NCBI RefSeq assembly: GCF_963678635.1
Contig: NC_087067.1
Span: 42,558,696 to 42,622,695, forward strand
Length of the DNA: 64,000 nt
Direction of reading: 5' to 3'
Source of the DNA: Symsagittifera roscoffensis
Taxonomy: Eukaryota; Xenacoelomorpha; Acoela; Convolutidae
Under the pieces are notes generated by a model, which worked only from the letters and a program-made list of their open reading frames with translations, had not been told where the DNA came from and ran no database searches. This document shows, piece after piece, positions 1-12,530 of the stretch. Every line of letters starts with the position of its first letter. Position 1 is the first letter of the stretch. The position numbers were made by a program, and so were the translations under genes.

Positions 1-1240
1 CCGAGATCCTTAGAGTCTGAGTTTATACTTTGGGTGATTGTTTTGCCAATTATTAATCATAGAACTTCGCCTATGACAATGGGCCGTACCCCTAGATTTT
101 TGACCAGAGGTATCAGGCGACACGAGTTGTACGCCGTTAGGTTTTCATGGGGGAGAACTTTAGTTGCTATTGTATAGGATAGTTTAGCAATAGTTTTGCA
201 AAGCTCAATGGATGTCTGGTTGAAGTGAGATAATATCCTTCTCCATTCGCAAGCATCTAGACCTGAGGGACAGTGGCTTCCGTGCGTTTTCAGGGTTGAT
301 TTTCGAACTGTCTGGGCGTTTATTTGTTTTAATATAGAGGGGTGGTATGGCAGTGTGTCTTCACTTTCTTCAATTTTATAGTTAGTGTTCGCTGTTCTGG
401 CTTGAGGGTTTTTTCTTTCAGGATACTAAGGTTTGTTTTTCCTTCAATGACTTCGTTAAGGGGAGTACTCCTTCTGTTTTCTTGTCTAAAAGGCAGCCAA
501 TGGCGGCAGATATTTTGCCTGTACTCATTAGTTTATCGAATTGCTTAACTTCCTCGTTTATTTCGGACTTCTTATGTTTCAAATGTATAATTTGGAGAGC
601 TTTCGCTTCAGTGGAAAGTTCGTCTAATATGCCTTGCTTCAATAAAATTATGCGGCGGCTTAGTGTTTTAGAATTTGATCCGCTTGTTTCTGATTTAGTT
701 TTGGGGAGCAGCAGATTCGGGAGAATCATTGCTGCTTTCATTTGATGTTTTTTCGACCAATGACAACAGCTGCTGGTTCAGTAATTCTATGAATTGGAAA
801 CCAGGCTTGTTCTTGCTTAGAATTATGAAGCGCGGTTTCCAGTTAACGACATTTTTATATATGTGATTTTTTTTATTTTCAAGTTTTTGGTCGATAAGTT
901 TCCAGTGGTCGAAGGAGCCTGCTGTGATTGCTGGGGGCAATGGATAAGATTGTTTTGCGTTGGGCAGTACGTTTGTTTCAGGTGTTGATGGTGATGTTTC
1001 TTTTTGAGTTGTGATGGGGCTGTGCTTGTTGATTTTTGCGTTGTGATGGGGGCTGTGCTTGTTGGTCTGTTGGTGGAGTTGGGCTCTTTTGCAAAGTTCT
1101 CGGGATTGCATTGTATGCAGGAGAACCCATCGTAATAAAAATTGCTGCTCTGCAGCCCGCTACATGAGACATGGATTTAAGCTTTGCAAATGACACACCA
1201 TATGCCTCCTTTTCGGAGGTGGCGTTTGCCAATATGGCAG
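1..1240 (-). mobile_element. 5' part of a reverse-transcriptase (LINE-like) element, cut by the window edge
   Basis: Read on the minus strand, 741-418 encodes a basic linker containing STGKISAAIGCL. This resembles the segment just before the RT domain of the element at 60.4 kb (KLLSDARGAVR). Further on, about 300-20 encodes PSGLDACEWRRIL, then NSCRLIPLVKNLGVRPI and GEVL. That is the first part of an RT fingers domain of the kind common in invertebrate non-LTR elements. The rest of the RT lies beyond base 1. The frame is interrupted several times, so this copy looks dead. The family assignment rests on motif likeness only. Confidence 0.6.
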
Positions 1241-1387
1241 TGCATTTGATCCGCCATAATTTAACAGCGAGGAGGGTAATTTTTTGGTGAATATATACAA
1301 CCTAGCTGAGCGAGCAATAGACTGAAGATTTCATTATCATAAAAAGAAAAATGAATACCATCTTTACAAAACATATTAGCACTAGAA

Positions 1388-1829
1388 TTAACGTTTAGAT
1401 TGGGGGGAAATAACTCGGATTCTTGAGTGGTAAAATGTATTAATAAGGCGAAACACAGAAAATTTTAGAGCACCAAGTTTTCTGTTTGTGAAGTGATTTT
1501 TTGCAGAGAGGATGGTTTTGGGGATAATTAGCACAATTGGGTTAAACTTATGAATTATCAAATTTAATAAAAATCTCCAATCATTAGCAAAGTCTGAAAC
1601 CGTAGATGAGTTATCATTGAATCCGGCTATTATAGTAGCACAGTTCAGTTTCTGCGAGGGGTAGCGCGAGACAGTAGTGGCAAGGCCGGCTAGCTTTGCA
1701 CCTCTGTACGAGTGAACCATGGCTCCGACATCTTTGGGGCTGCAGTACTTGTTCCTTTAGGTTCCTATTACCAGTTTCCTGCTCCACTTGGGTAGCCACT
1801 TCGGCCTGTACTTCGGCACGGACATTCAC
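1388..1829 (-). mobile_element. SGNH-esterase-like segment, probably the ORF1 side of the same RT element
   Basis: Two overlapping minus-strand frames cover this segment. The downstream one contains YRGAKLAGL, TIIAGFNDNSS and LIIPKTI. The spacing fits an SGNH/GDSL-type hydrolase fold, where the FNDN block would carry the conserved Asn. Such esterase domains occur in the first ORF of some LINE families. It lies directly upstream, in transcriptional sense, of the RT segment at 1-1240, so one element of at least 1.8 kb is likely. The reading frame changes near 1690-1720. A host hydrolase exon is possible but less likely. Confidence 0.4.
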
Positions 1830-3306
1830 TAAACAGGGTACAAAAGAGGCAAAACAAGAGAAAGAATAGATTGTAAAATGGATTATAAGGAAATATATTT
1901 AAAAAAAACAAATAACAAAAAGGAAATGAAAGCGATTACAACCTGATTTTTCACGGATGGAGGTTCCGGCGGAGAGGTCCGGGTAGAGGGGGAAAATCGC
2001 TGCTTTACGAGATCTCCTCTAAAATCCCGTACCAGGCCTCCTTCTGACAAGCGTACTATTATGAGCGTATCATATCACATGAAACTATTTAATAAGTTTA
2101 TCACAACAACTAGGCTAATTATTGGACTGTGGTCTGGTGAAAGGTCAGTCTGGTAACAAATTTAGCCTCTGATGGTGCAAAATAGGGGTAGCCGCAGGGG
2201 GACCGATCGTATAGCAGACCAATTTTTCAGCATAAACAACGATAAATGAGTCTTTAAGCAGACCAGCGTAATAAAGTGATGGATGATTGGTTGACAGACT
2301 CAAAAAGACGCTCAGTCTGTGGACAAGCTTCTCCAATTAAGACAATTACCTCACGAATTGTCAACAAAACTATCAACCTCAAAAACAAAACAGTCTAAAT
2401 TAGCGGCAACACGAAGATTTACGCGCACCATAACACTCGTTATGAATTGAAGCGCAGCGGAGCAAGCGGTCGCTAATGGCTAATGCCGAGTTTGAAGTTA
2501 GCTATCACTTTTTATAATTGTTCTGAGTCTGCTAAAAAAACTGGTCTGCTAAAATCCTTAGACCCTAGCCGCAGCCATAAAATTGCAAACAGTCTATGAA
2601 ATTTCACTAATGTTCAGTTAGTTTTATCTACAAATTACAATCATTTCTACCATCGCTGAGGTCAGCATTTTCTAAGTTGTCTTGAAGTGGAATTGAGCTC
2701 CATTAGAATTGAGTAGAATTGGAAAAGCTCCAGTAGAACCCACCGATAGTCTTCCACCTTTTGCAATGCAGACTTGAGGGAAGGGCAGACGATATTTTTT
2801 GAGTTATAGAAGTTGAACAACCGAAAAAAACTGCTATAACTGAATGCAAAAAATACTAGTGAAAAAGATGGCAGGCTTTAACAAGCGTGATGCGTTTAGA
2901 AGCATGGACGCGACACTTGTTCGCCAAAAAAAATTAATTTTATTTCAAAAACGTACATGTTTTCACTGAAACTATTTTTGATAAACTCCAAAACAAAAAC
3001 TTTCTTTTAAATTTTTCATAGAAGAAAAGTAGTCTTACACTAATTGATTAATTTTAGAGTTCAACTTTAATAGACCAATCTTTGACATGATGCCTTAGTA
3101 CAAAATCTGCCGTAAAATCAAGATTTCATTTTTCGTAAACTGATCTTTTCTGTGATATAATTTAGTTCATTGTAAATATCCTGACTATAGAAGAGTTTTG
3201 TGAAGTTCAAGTACAATTGTCCAAATAAAAGCAAAGGAAACAAACTATTTAAAAAAAAACACGATTTTTTGCAATATACGATTTAAACGAATTGAAAGTT
3301 TAAAAA
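1830..3306. other. AT-rich spacer without a recognisable gene
   Basis: Only short ORFs are present and none resembles a known protein. A GC-richer patch at about 1960-2040 holds no tRNA or rRNA signature that I can see. Confidence 0.5.
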
Positions 3307-4339
3307 CGGGCTGAAAGTTTCTGATTATTTCTTTCTAAACAAAAAAATAAAATTATGCAGTAATTGTATTTTTTTGCTGTTTTTACCTCCATTTCTTTGC
3401 TTTCTTGTTACTTTTTTTCCGAGGAAATTTTGTAAATTTTAAATTCAGATTTTTTATGCTTACCTACTTTTATGCTTTTGAGATTTCTGTGTCTAACTTA
3501 GTGTTTGCTTATTTAAAAATTTCAAATTTTCAAGTTCGTTTTTTTTCGTGAACCAAAATTGAGCGTCAAGTTCCTGCTTCTTAAGTCATTCCGAGTTTTG
3601 ATCCCCGGTCTTTTTTTCCTAAAAGGCAGCCCGAGTTGAGTCTTTTTGCTTTGCTAGATCGATAAAATTTCTCCAAATCAACTGTGCTGTGGATGTTTCC
3701 TTCTCACACTGCCGGATAGGTACGCCTGCTTATGTGTCCTCCTTCGCGTGTTCTTCAATCCTTCTTGCAATAGGTCAAACAATTTGTCCAACATAAGTAG
3801 AATTACAATCAAAATTACGGGCTGAATTACGGGCTGAAAGTTTCTGATTATTTCTTTCTAAACAAAAAAATAAAATTATGCAGTAATTGTATTTTTTTGC
3901 TGTTTTTACCTCCATTTCTTTGCTTTCTTGTTACTTTTTTTCCGAGGAAATTTTGTAAATTTTAAATTCAGATTTTTTAGGCTTACCTACTTTTATGCTT
4001 TTGAGATTTCTGTGTCTAACTTAATGTTTGCTTATTTAAAAATTTCAAATTTTCAAGTTCGTTTTTTTTTCGTGAACCAAAATTGAGCGTCAAGTTCCTG
4101 CTTCTTAAGTCATTCCGAGTTTTGATCCCCGGTCTTTTTTCCTAAAAGGCAGCCCGAGTTGAGTCTTTTTGCTTTGCTAGATCGATAAAATTTCTCCAAA
4201 TCAACTGTGCTGTGGATGTTTCCTTCTCACACTGCCGGATAGGTACGCCTGCTTATGTGTCCTCCTCCGCGTGTTCTTCAATCCTTCTTGCAATAGGTCA
4301 AACACTTTGTCCAACATAAGTAGAATTACAATCAAAATG
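3307..4339. repeat. Two tandem copies of a ~510-bp block
   Basis: Bases 3307-3816 and 3830-4339 are near-identical over about 510 bp, offset by 523 bp. A short repeat of the block's first bases sits at the junction (3817-3829). Each copy ends in the Penelope GIY-YIG coding stretch described in the next entry, so the duplication happened inside or after insertion of that element. Confidence 0.85.
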
Positions 4340-6060
4340 TGGCAATTCTTATAACACAATGGAATTCAGATCAGGCTCAAATGACAAGCTAAGCGAGGTA
4401 AAAGTGGTTTTCAATTTCAGAAACATAAACAAAATTGGCGCGTTGGTGATGTTGGTCCTTTTTTGCCAAAAATTGACTTTGATTTCTTCGATATTAAAAT
4501 ATAATTTTTTTTTGTCTTATTTGCATAGCTGCCCATATTCTGCTACTGGTTGGTATCAATTATGAGCTAACACTTTTGCGTAGAATTCCCGGCTCATATT
4601 TGCTTAACGATTCGTCTGTGTACTAATTTTTCTTCAATTACTTTCCTCTGATCAGCTTTACTTCGTTGTATTTTTTCAATCAATTTTACTCCTGACAGAC
4701 CGTGCACCGTACCCCTATTATTTTTTTCTTGTACCGCAGAAGTTCATAACTTCTGAGAAATAGACGCTTCCCTGTATTGGTTTTTTTCGTACCACCAACA
4801 TCTAGTTTGCTTGCTGTTTTCTATACATTTATTGAGGTCTAAAAAGCCAAGTCGGCATTCTCATAAGGTAATTCAGGTAAAAACTATAAGCTAAGCGAGA
4901 ATTTCTGGGCGGCTTACGAAGCCATGTTTGAGTCTATTTTTACTGTCCTCGAAAAATATTATACTTATCGTAGAAAAAGTTTCACAACCGTTATGGTCAA
5001 TTCATATTCTTGGCTCTTCTTGCACAGTTTGCCGAGTTAAACTTTTCTTGTTACGCCTTTATATTCCTCCTCCGAGATCCCGCCACAGCATTTATGATCC
5101 AAACTCAAACAATTCTCACATTCCACTGCCTTCTTTCTATAAGTCACCTCTTTTTTGCCTTTTGGGTTTTTCCATTCATGTTCACTAGAAATTCAATCTT
5201 TCGAGGGATAGCCAAAAACTTAGCCAGAACCTTCTCTTAGTCCTTTATTCAAAGGTTACCCAATTCATTGCCAGGAATGCACCCATAGCCAATCCAACCT
5301 TCTTTACAAAATCTGCGTCGCTGCTTTTAAAAAGAACCTTAAGCACCGCCATGTTTAAAAGGCTTTTTTCATTTCTTGATAAGAAAGGTGGCTCACTCTG
5401 AATGTTTAATTTTGAGTGGCGATGTCAATGTTCTCTGAAAGGGAAACAATCGTATCCATTTTTTTTACTTCCAAGTAATTGATTTTCTCGTCAGAGTCTT
5501 GTTTGATTTATTCTATGCTTTCTTCAGTTTTAGTATCAACGTTTGTCCTCTCGAGCACATCAAACATCGTGTTATTGTTTTAATCAGTGTTTAAGAATTA
5601 ACAAGGAGAAAGTGGACAGGTCGCAAGGAAGTATCTTTTTCAAGTACTTAGCCAATCTTAATAGTTGTGCCCGTTGATTACACGTTGACCTCAACAATGA
5701 GTTTATCGCATCTTTTATCTCATCCCTTTTTCCATAGCAAGTGCTTTTAGTTGAGCTTTTTTCTCAATTTTGGAAAAAATCAAAGCACTCACGTTCTTTT
5801 AACTCTCAACAGGTTTTGATTCTAGCAATTGAGTCTTTGTTTTATGACAAAAAACTCAAAGACTTCATCAAAAAATAGCAAGATATTTGAGACACTTACA
5901 AGTTTTTTAGTTGAAATATCTCCTGGAGTCTGACCTACTCGATTTGTAAATGAATTTTCGGCTGCCTCTATCTTGCTTTTTTTACCAGGCGCGTCATGCA
6001 TCCTCAGGTCACACAAAAAGTCTATGTCTGATAAAAATTGCGTTGCGTTGAATTGGTCTC
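3620..6060 (-). mobile_element. Degenerate Penelope-like element (RT plus GIY-YIG nuclease remnants)
   Basis: On the minus strand, 3815-3620 (and its duplicate 4338-4145) translates to CNSTYVGQ, then RPIARRIEEHAKEDT. This is the GIY-YIG endonuclease signature of Penelope-like elements. Further upstream, 4680-5470 is colinear at DNA level with the Penelope RT copy at 57.0-57.8 kb. The shared stretches lie around the YADD region, around a repeated TCACATTCCACTGCC block, and around a GTGGCTCA block. The frames are heavily broken and the 5' end is indistinct. Penelope-like elements are a separate retroelement class, neither LTR nor LINE. Confidence 0.7.
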
Positions 6061-6329
6061 GAGCTGGATACCATTGCCATATTTCTGTCTGTGTCTTAGG
6101 AGTCTGCCTTGTTTTTAAACTAACGTTTCAGGTTTTTATTTTGAGTTGCTGAGACCTCACAGACAAGGAGAAAGGCACTAGTGAAAAGCAAGGAGACGGA
6201 GCAAAGCGTTATAGAAACAACACTCTCGCTGGTAGTGAAAAACCGGGGCAATGCAAGTCACGCGTTTGTAAGTAAAGTGCCGAACAAAACCAAGGAAGTG
6301 TTACTGTTCTCGACACCAGAAAACTGAAA

Positions 6330-6690
6330 ACCTAGCGGCCTTATCTAAACTCTTCATTTTTGCGTGAACAAAAACTATAAGTGGCTTACATGATTTTCTG
6401 CAGTGGATTTAGTTTCACTTATGTTGGCCGAACACTTCAACATCTTACCACTTGAGTAGATGAACACCAAAAAGAGGACTCACCCGTAGGCAGTGCAGAA
6501 AGGAGATAACGAGAGCATGAATGTCCCATGAGATTATAGACCCAGATAAAAACAGCATCAAGCTACTGACACTAGAAGCACTTCTCACCTGGAAAGAGAG
6601 ACCAACGATAAACACGCGCGATGAGTTCAGTAGCAAGGAGTCGACAAAAAATTGTAGTTTAGTTAATTTTATCCAGTTCACAACATTTTC
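6330..6690 (+). mobile_element. 3' end of a second Penelope-like element, opposite orientation
   Basis: Plus-strand translation gives FCSGFSFTYVGRTLQHL, then VDEHQKEDSPVG, then LLTLEALLTWKERPTINTRDE. These are the zinc-finger/GIY-YIG start and the C-terminal LEAL...INTRDE block of Penelope-like nucleases. The order and spacing are as expected, but stops interrupt the frame. It faces the minus-strand Penelope fragment just upstream, so two independent insertions, or one insertion plus an inversion, are needed. Confidence 0.65.
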
Positions 6691-8948
6691 TTTATCCAGA
6701 GCCTTTTGTATTTTCTTTCTTGATTGAGAAGTCTAGTTCAAAACAAACATATTTTCTTGTCCTAAATTAGAGCTATGTTCACTTTTTTTGAGCTCACAGA
6801 TTCCTAGAGAAAGTTCAATACCTTTGAACCCCAATTTGTCAAATGTGACTTTTGAATATAGTCAAACTACGCCCATAATCATTCGGCCAATTTTAAAAGA
6901 CACCTAACACTTCATCTACTGAAAAGGAGCGAGTCCTATTTTGGCTCTGCATCATCTGCAGAACAAAATTACTTGAAATAAAAAATGTGTCGAGACAGTC
7001 TTTTTTGAAAATGTTAAGCATCAATAATCAAAGTACGTTTACCCATTCGATTCCACTTGTTACTGTCAGCAGGTTGGATAGTTACGCAACAACTTCACTG
7101 CACTGTTCTCGACTTTCAAAATTGAACTGCAACTGTTTCGGATCTTTTTTCAAGGTCAATAAAAACAAGTTTGTTGAGCAGTGAAACTCGTGAAACAACT
7201 TTGATGATGCTTTTTGACTAGGATAGAAAAAAGTTTCTCGTTTTTTGTCATTTTTCAATAATTTTTTATCAGGAAACGTCAGTATTTAACTGACACATGA
7301 ACAATTTTTTCTGAATTCAGGTCAATTTTTATCATGTTTTGTTTGAATGTTCGGAAAAAACCCAATCTGGGTAAAAGTTGAGGGGCAAAATAACTAGTAG
7401 GCGTTTTTCTTTCGTCTCTACTGGTTTCAATTGCGGACTTTGCAAGTACACGGGCTATCTTCCGCCTATGATTATAAATGAAAGAAAAAATTTAAACAGA
7501 AGAGAGACAAAGGGTGCGCGTTATTGTAAAAAAAAACAAATTGATAAAATATTCTCACAGGCACAGAATCCAGTACTAACACTTTTTCCAACCATTTTTG
7601 AATCCGCAAAATGCCTAAATGAACTTCATCAGCAAGATGAACACAGAGCGTAGTAGCTGCTATCCAGAGACAAAATCTCCATGGCGCTACAACGGGAAAA
7701 CAAATGCCTATAATCTTGCAGGTCGCCTCATCAATTAAAATGAAACAGTCAAAGTTGGTTTCATCGCTGAGAAATGAAATGAAAAGAATTTAAAAGAACC
7801 ATCAATAAAAAGAACCGTCACTCATTGAGCACTGAGCAGTCAAGCATTAAAAACAACAAAATAAAGATAGAGAAAAAAACAGGTTAAAAAAATCCAGGGA
7901 CAAAATTTTAGTGTTAAAAAGCAAAATGAAAGCGATTTTTTTTCGAGGATAAGGGGAAAATTCTAAGAATCTGAAAAAGATTTTAAAAATTGAAAGCTAA
8001 AGCAATTTAAACAGCTCAAAGCTATTTACAGATACGAATTAGCACTTAATTATATCGAAAAAAAACTTTTGGTTATCAAGTGTATAATTTTCTTCAAATT
8101 TGTGGACGAAAACATATTATCACGCAGAACATTTTTTCAACATCAATTGGTTAAAAATCTTTTTTGCTCAAAATGATTTAAAAGTTGACATTCTATTAGC
8201 GAGCCAAACGCCAAACTTCTAAATCATCAGCTCCATTTTCAGCATCCATTTAGCTATTTCCCCGAAAAAGTAGACTGATGAATTGAATTTATAATTTTTT
8301 TGTACTGGAACCAGTTTAAAAACAAGTATTTATTTTTTACTCTGATTTTTCTTCCTTTGATCCAGTTATTTTTTGTGCAATTATTTCAGCAATGTTACAC
8401 CTCACAAATTATCAGCAAAATATCAGTCATTTGTCAACATCACCGTCAACACTGACGTAACTTTTTGGCCGGTCCTTCGGTTCCGCGTACGTTTTACGTG
8501 CACTCGATTAGGTTACCCTGAGAATTCCTCGGTTTGAGATTTTTCGACAATTACGAAAAAGGAGGAATAAAAAATTTCAGGCAATTCGCCGTTGGCAAAA
8601 CTGTCCGGATTTTTGACTTCCAATGGCTCTATAATATCTTGTTCTAGCTGGCGTATAAATTTAGGTCAAGCACGGTTAATTGTAAATCGAAATTTCTCTA
8701 AAAAACCACATATGGAGCACAGATCGTCAGTCATTTTATTCAAAAGTCTGATTACTCAGGTCATTTTCACATTTAGACATGTAATTTAAACTATTCCTTT
8801 TTAATTATAGTTTAACATGCCTAAAATAACATAAAGTAAACCCATTTTTTCTCGATTTTTTCATAAATAGTTCAACAATCAGTTTAACTGTCCCAGACTT
8901 CGTGCTTTTTCCTTAGACGATACAGATCTCTCCATGTCGTTATTTAAT
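6691..8948. other. Intergenic AT-rich DNA, nothing recognised
   Basis: The short ORFs here have no identifiable domains. Homopolymer A and T runs are frequent. No tandem array or clear terminal inverted repeat was seen. Confidence 0.5.
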
Positions 8949-10682
8949 TCATTTCCACCATTCATTTGCGCCAACACCAAGTTCATTCAGTCCTCTTCGC
9001 TGCAGGTAGTAAGAGGCGGGTAAAATATTCGGGCAGTTATCTTGGTTCACGCTTACCATCGTCAGTTTAAGTCCAAAGTAGTGCAATCGGTATTCAACTG
9101 CCTGAAACTCGAAAATATTTAGTTTTTCGCATCCTTTTAACATTTTTCACCCTATGGTAGATAGTGAAAAATAACCACATTCATACCTTATAACGAGCTG
9201 ATCCAACGGAAATTTTTCAAAGGGTTGCGGGTAGGTATGGAGCTGTTAGCAAGATTCAGTTTTCTATATATCTGCAGTTTTTATATATATTACAGAGCAT
9301 ATTTTTTCCAGATACATATTTCAGTTTTTTTGACCTTTTATTTTAGCTATAAGCCTCATTTTAGAGAGTGGCTTTCAGTTTTTAAATTTTCTTCAAGTTA
9401 AACGACTTTGGAGAAGAAATAACACCTTGACAGAGAGGTGATGGTATCATTGTTTAACAGAGTAGCCCTTTAATTGCTATAAAAAAATTCAAAAAAAAAA
9501 TAACTAATGGGTATTTATTTGTTCATGCTGATTATTCGATTTAAACAAAGCTCAAATCAATAACTGACTTCTAATTTACGAGTATTTGGGAACTGAAGTC
9601 GTGACAAAACCCACGAATGTTCAGCTTTAACATTATTGATTCCGTTCACGCAGTAATATACCAGGGCGAAATACTTGTCCACGTGGAGAATGAACATATT
9701 TGGCATTCCTGGCGTGGATAGTCCGAGGTTGAACAAGTCCAGAATGAGGTCACCTCGGTTGGAGTTAGCGTTGTGTTCGTGAAGAGATGTCAGGAGGCTG
9801 TGACAATTGGAACTAATGCGCGCTAACGGTCTGTAAGGGCAAACCGTCTCGTTCCAGGTTATACCAACACCTGGAAAATTATTTATTGAAATTAAAAAAC
9901 CAGGTTTTGAGAGCAAGTTAAATTCCTCTCCCAGCCCATCCTCCCCCATTGACAATTTCACTTACTTTGTGCGAAAGTTTGAATAAGTTATCTTTTTCAA
10001 AAGTTTGTTCTCAAGTTCCCAAAACTAAACTTCTTAGCTGCTCGCGAAATTAACACGATGAGCGTGAAGAACATTTTTCCTGAAAAACTACATTCTCCCT
10101 TTTCGCAAAAACTCTTCTTGGATGCTCAATTATTAATAAAAGATGAAAATATGATGTTCAATTTACACTTCTAGGATAGATTTGCTTTTTCATTTTAAAA
10201 CAGAAACTAATTAGGTTAGGGAAAAAAATGTCATCATGGAACTAACTTTACCTAGCAATAAGCATCACTAGTATTTGCTTAAACTTTTTTTATCTTGATA
10301 GAAATTGAGCAAATTTACTTTTTAGGGAGCTGACAAAAAACTAGGAATTGATGATGAGTGGAAATTGAGAAAAAACTTGAAAATCGAAAACTTCAGTAGA
10401 TCCACCGCCCAGTTATTGAAAAAAGTGTTGAAACAAACCGTGGTGATCTCTTTTGAAGTTGAACTGGTGATAACTGCAGTTGCTGGATCCGGGAATAGTC
10501 CAAGAGTCAACTGACTGTCTCACCCCGTACCACTCCCCCTCCAGCATATGTAGCTGCACCTTCTCACTCGCCAGGTGGGGACATTGCCTGTCGTCACGGA
10601 ACTCACGGGCAGAGACGAAAGCTATTACTAAAAGCCAGGAAAAGAGCCAAAAATTCAAACCACAATGGAGTTGTAGAACCAT
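8949..10682 (-). CDS. Apolipoprotein D-like secreted lipocalin (3 exons, 232 aa)
   Basis: Coding exons read 10682-10439, 9870-9569 and 9101-8949 (phases 1 and 0; donors GTTTGT and GTCAGT; acceptors TTTCCAG and GTTTCAG). Together they give an uninterrupted 232-aa protein. Residues 1-25 are a hydrophobic signal peptide. Next come CPHL at 34-37, the lipocalin GxW block LEGEWYGV at 47-54, and a long beta-rich middle ending in DKYFALVYYC and HSWVLSR. The C-terminus has MVSVNQDNCPN, matching the apoD tail pattern (TxxDQxNCP). Lipocalins are extracellular carriers of small hydrophobic ligands; the ligand cannot be read from sequence. The first ATG downstream of an in-frame GTG was chosen because it begins the signal peptide. 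Confidence 0.87.
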
Positions 10683-10921
10683 CGTTTGCAATTTTTGAAT
10701 AAATTCCAGTTTAGTCACTTTTATTCAAGGCTGAATAAGTTCAAAACAACATCAATCAATCGAAGGCTACTATTTTAGTTGCTATTGTAAGGCAAATTGA
10801 TATAAAATATGTCAAACCAATAAAAATGTTAAAGTTCAGAACAAAACAGAGAAAGAAAAAATGTGGAGCAATGAACAAATTATCATATGAAGTAACTGCA
10901 ATACAGACTGGCTTCTATAAA

Positions 10922-11121
10922 NNNNNNNNNNNNNNNNNNNNNNNNNNNNNNNNNNNNNNNNNNNNNNNNNNNNNNNNNNNNNNNNNNNNNNNNNNNNNNN
11001 NNNNNNNNNNNNNNNNNNNNNNNNNNNNNNNNNNNNNNNNNNNNNNNNNNNNNNNNNNNNNNNNNNNNNNNNNNNNNNNNNNNNNNNNNNNNNNNNNNNN
11101 NNNNNNNNNNNNNNNNNNNNN
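10922..11121. other. Assembly gap, 200 Ns
   Basis: A run of exactly 200 N bases, typical of a scaffold gap of arbitrary size. The FLYWCH coding sequence starts at its right edge, so part of that gene is missing. Confidence 0.99.
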
Positions 11122-11457
11122 AATCGGTGGCCACGAGTTTACGAAAAAACAGTAACAAAGAATGGAAACATTCACTGGAAGTGTTCAAGATGGGGGTCCC
11201 ATAAATGCAAAACGACAGCAATAACCCGAGAAAACGATCTTATTTACTGTAGAAATGAGCATACGCTTGAAGTATTTCCTGGTCGTTCGGATGCAAGGCT
11301 TCTCGTGCAGAAAATGAAACAGGACACAAAAACACAGCAAGTACCAGTCAATAGCATAATTATAGCAAACGGCCTGCAGTCTGTCTCCGAAGAAAAAGCA
11401 GTTCAATTAGCTCTTCCTTGCCGGTCGGCTATTAATCGGGCCTCAATCGACAGAAGG
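11122..11457 (+). CDS. FLYWCH-type zinc finger protein, partial exon
   Basis: An open frame runs from the gap to the TAA at 11458-11460, or to a splice donor AGAAG|GTAAAT at 11457/11458. It contains NGNIHWKCSRWGSHKCK, then AITREND, then YCRNEHTLE. This is the W-C-x-x-x-CKA...H pattern of FLYWCH zinc fingers, which bind DNA and occur in host regulators and in Mutator-like transposases. The following 60 residues are charged and helical (LLVQKMKQDTK, SVSEEKAVQLALP). No transposase core is visible in the window. The N-terminus lies in the gap. Host gene and transposon-derived gene cannot be separated here. Confidence 0.55.
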
Positions 11458-11460
11458 TAA

Positions 11461-12525
11461 ATGATAGACCCACATTGCCTCCAATTGTCGACAGACATTT
11501 TGAAGTGCCAAAGCAACATGAGGTCTTTGCGTCTTCGATAGCGGCATTGAAGATCCAGAAAGGGTGTTGATTTTTCGACTGCCCTCTAAACGGGTGTTCC
11601 GACTGCCCTCTAAACGATCTTAGTTGACATTGATTTTCCCCCCAATTTATGATGTTTGAACTGTTTGTTTTTCATTCCCCGACAGTCATTATAAAAAATT
11701 GATGAGTTCAAAATTGACCAAAACTAATTGACCAATTAGATATTTTCAATTAATGTTGAATCAAATTTGTCGGCAGGATAATTAGACACGCAAAAATTTT
11801 TCAATTTATTTTTTCAGCATCATTTATGATATCTTTAAAGTGCACATCAATTAGTTCTGAGCATTGCCAATTTGATAATTTTAAAACGTCACAAAACTTT
11901 ACCAAATAGTATTACAGGTTGAAATGAATTTTTACATTTGAGCTCAGGCACTCAATAGTTTTTGGCAAACTTTTATTTCAATCGCCAATGTTGGTTTGAA
12001 TAAAAACAATTGCCTCAAGCAAATTTATTTATGTTACTTTCTTCGAAGATCAATAAAATAAAACTGTACAGTTGCTGGACATTAAGCTGACAAAATAAAA
12101 GCGGTAAATTTCGAGGAAAAAAATACAAAAATCATCTAGGACATTTTTTTCAAATTTAGTTTAAAGTATACTCATTACTTTCATCGTTTAAAGCATTAAT
12201 TTTTCCTACTACTTACAATTATTGCGTCAATAAAACTGCGCAGTTGCTGGACCCAGCAAAAAAAAATAAAAGTTCAAAAACAAAAAAAAACGTAAGACCT
12301 TTTGCGGAATTTGTCTAAATATCAACACTAGCCAAGTCTCCTATTAATTACAGGAAAACCCCACATTTACAACTGTCATGCACAGACTGGCAAGGTAGTC
12401 CGGGTAGATCAATAATGAGTTATATAGAAAAGGAATGACATAGCAATGAAGTCAATAATTAAAAATAACCTTCTATAAAAGACTACTATTGGTTTATCAG
12501 ATACTTGCGCTCGCAAATGTAAACA
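11461..12525. other. AT-rich intergenic DNA
   Basis: No coding signature was found. A short phrase (AATAAAACTG, then CAGTTGCTGGAC) occurs near 12055 and again near 12230, suggesting an old duplicated repeat fragment. Confidence 0.45.
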
Positions 12526-12530
12526 ATGAA

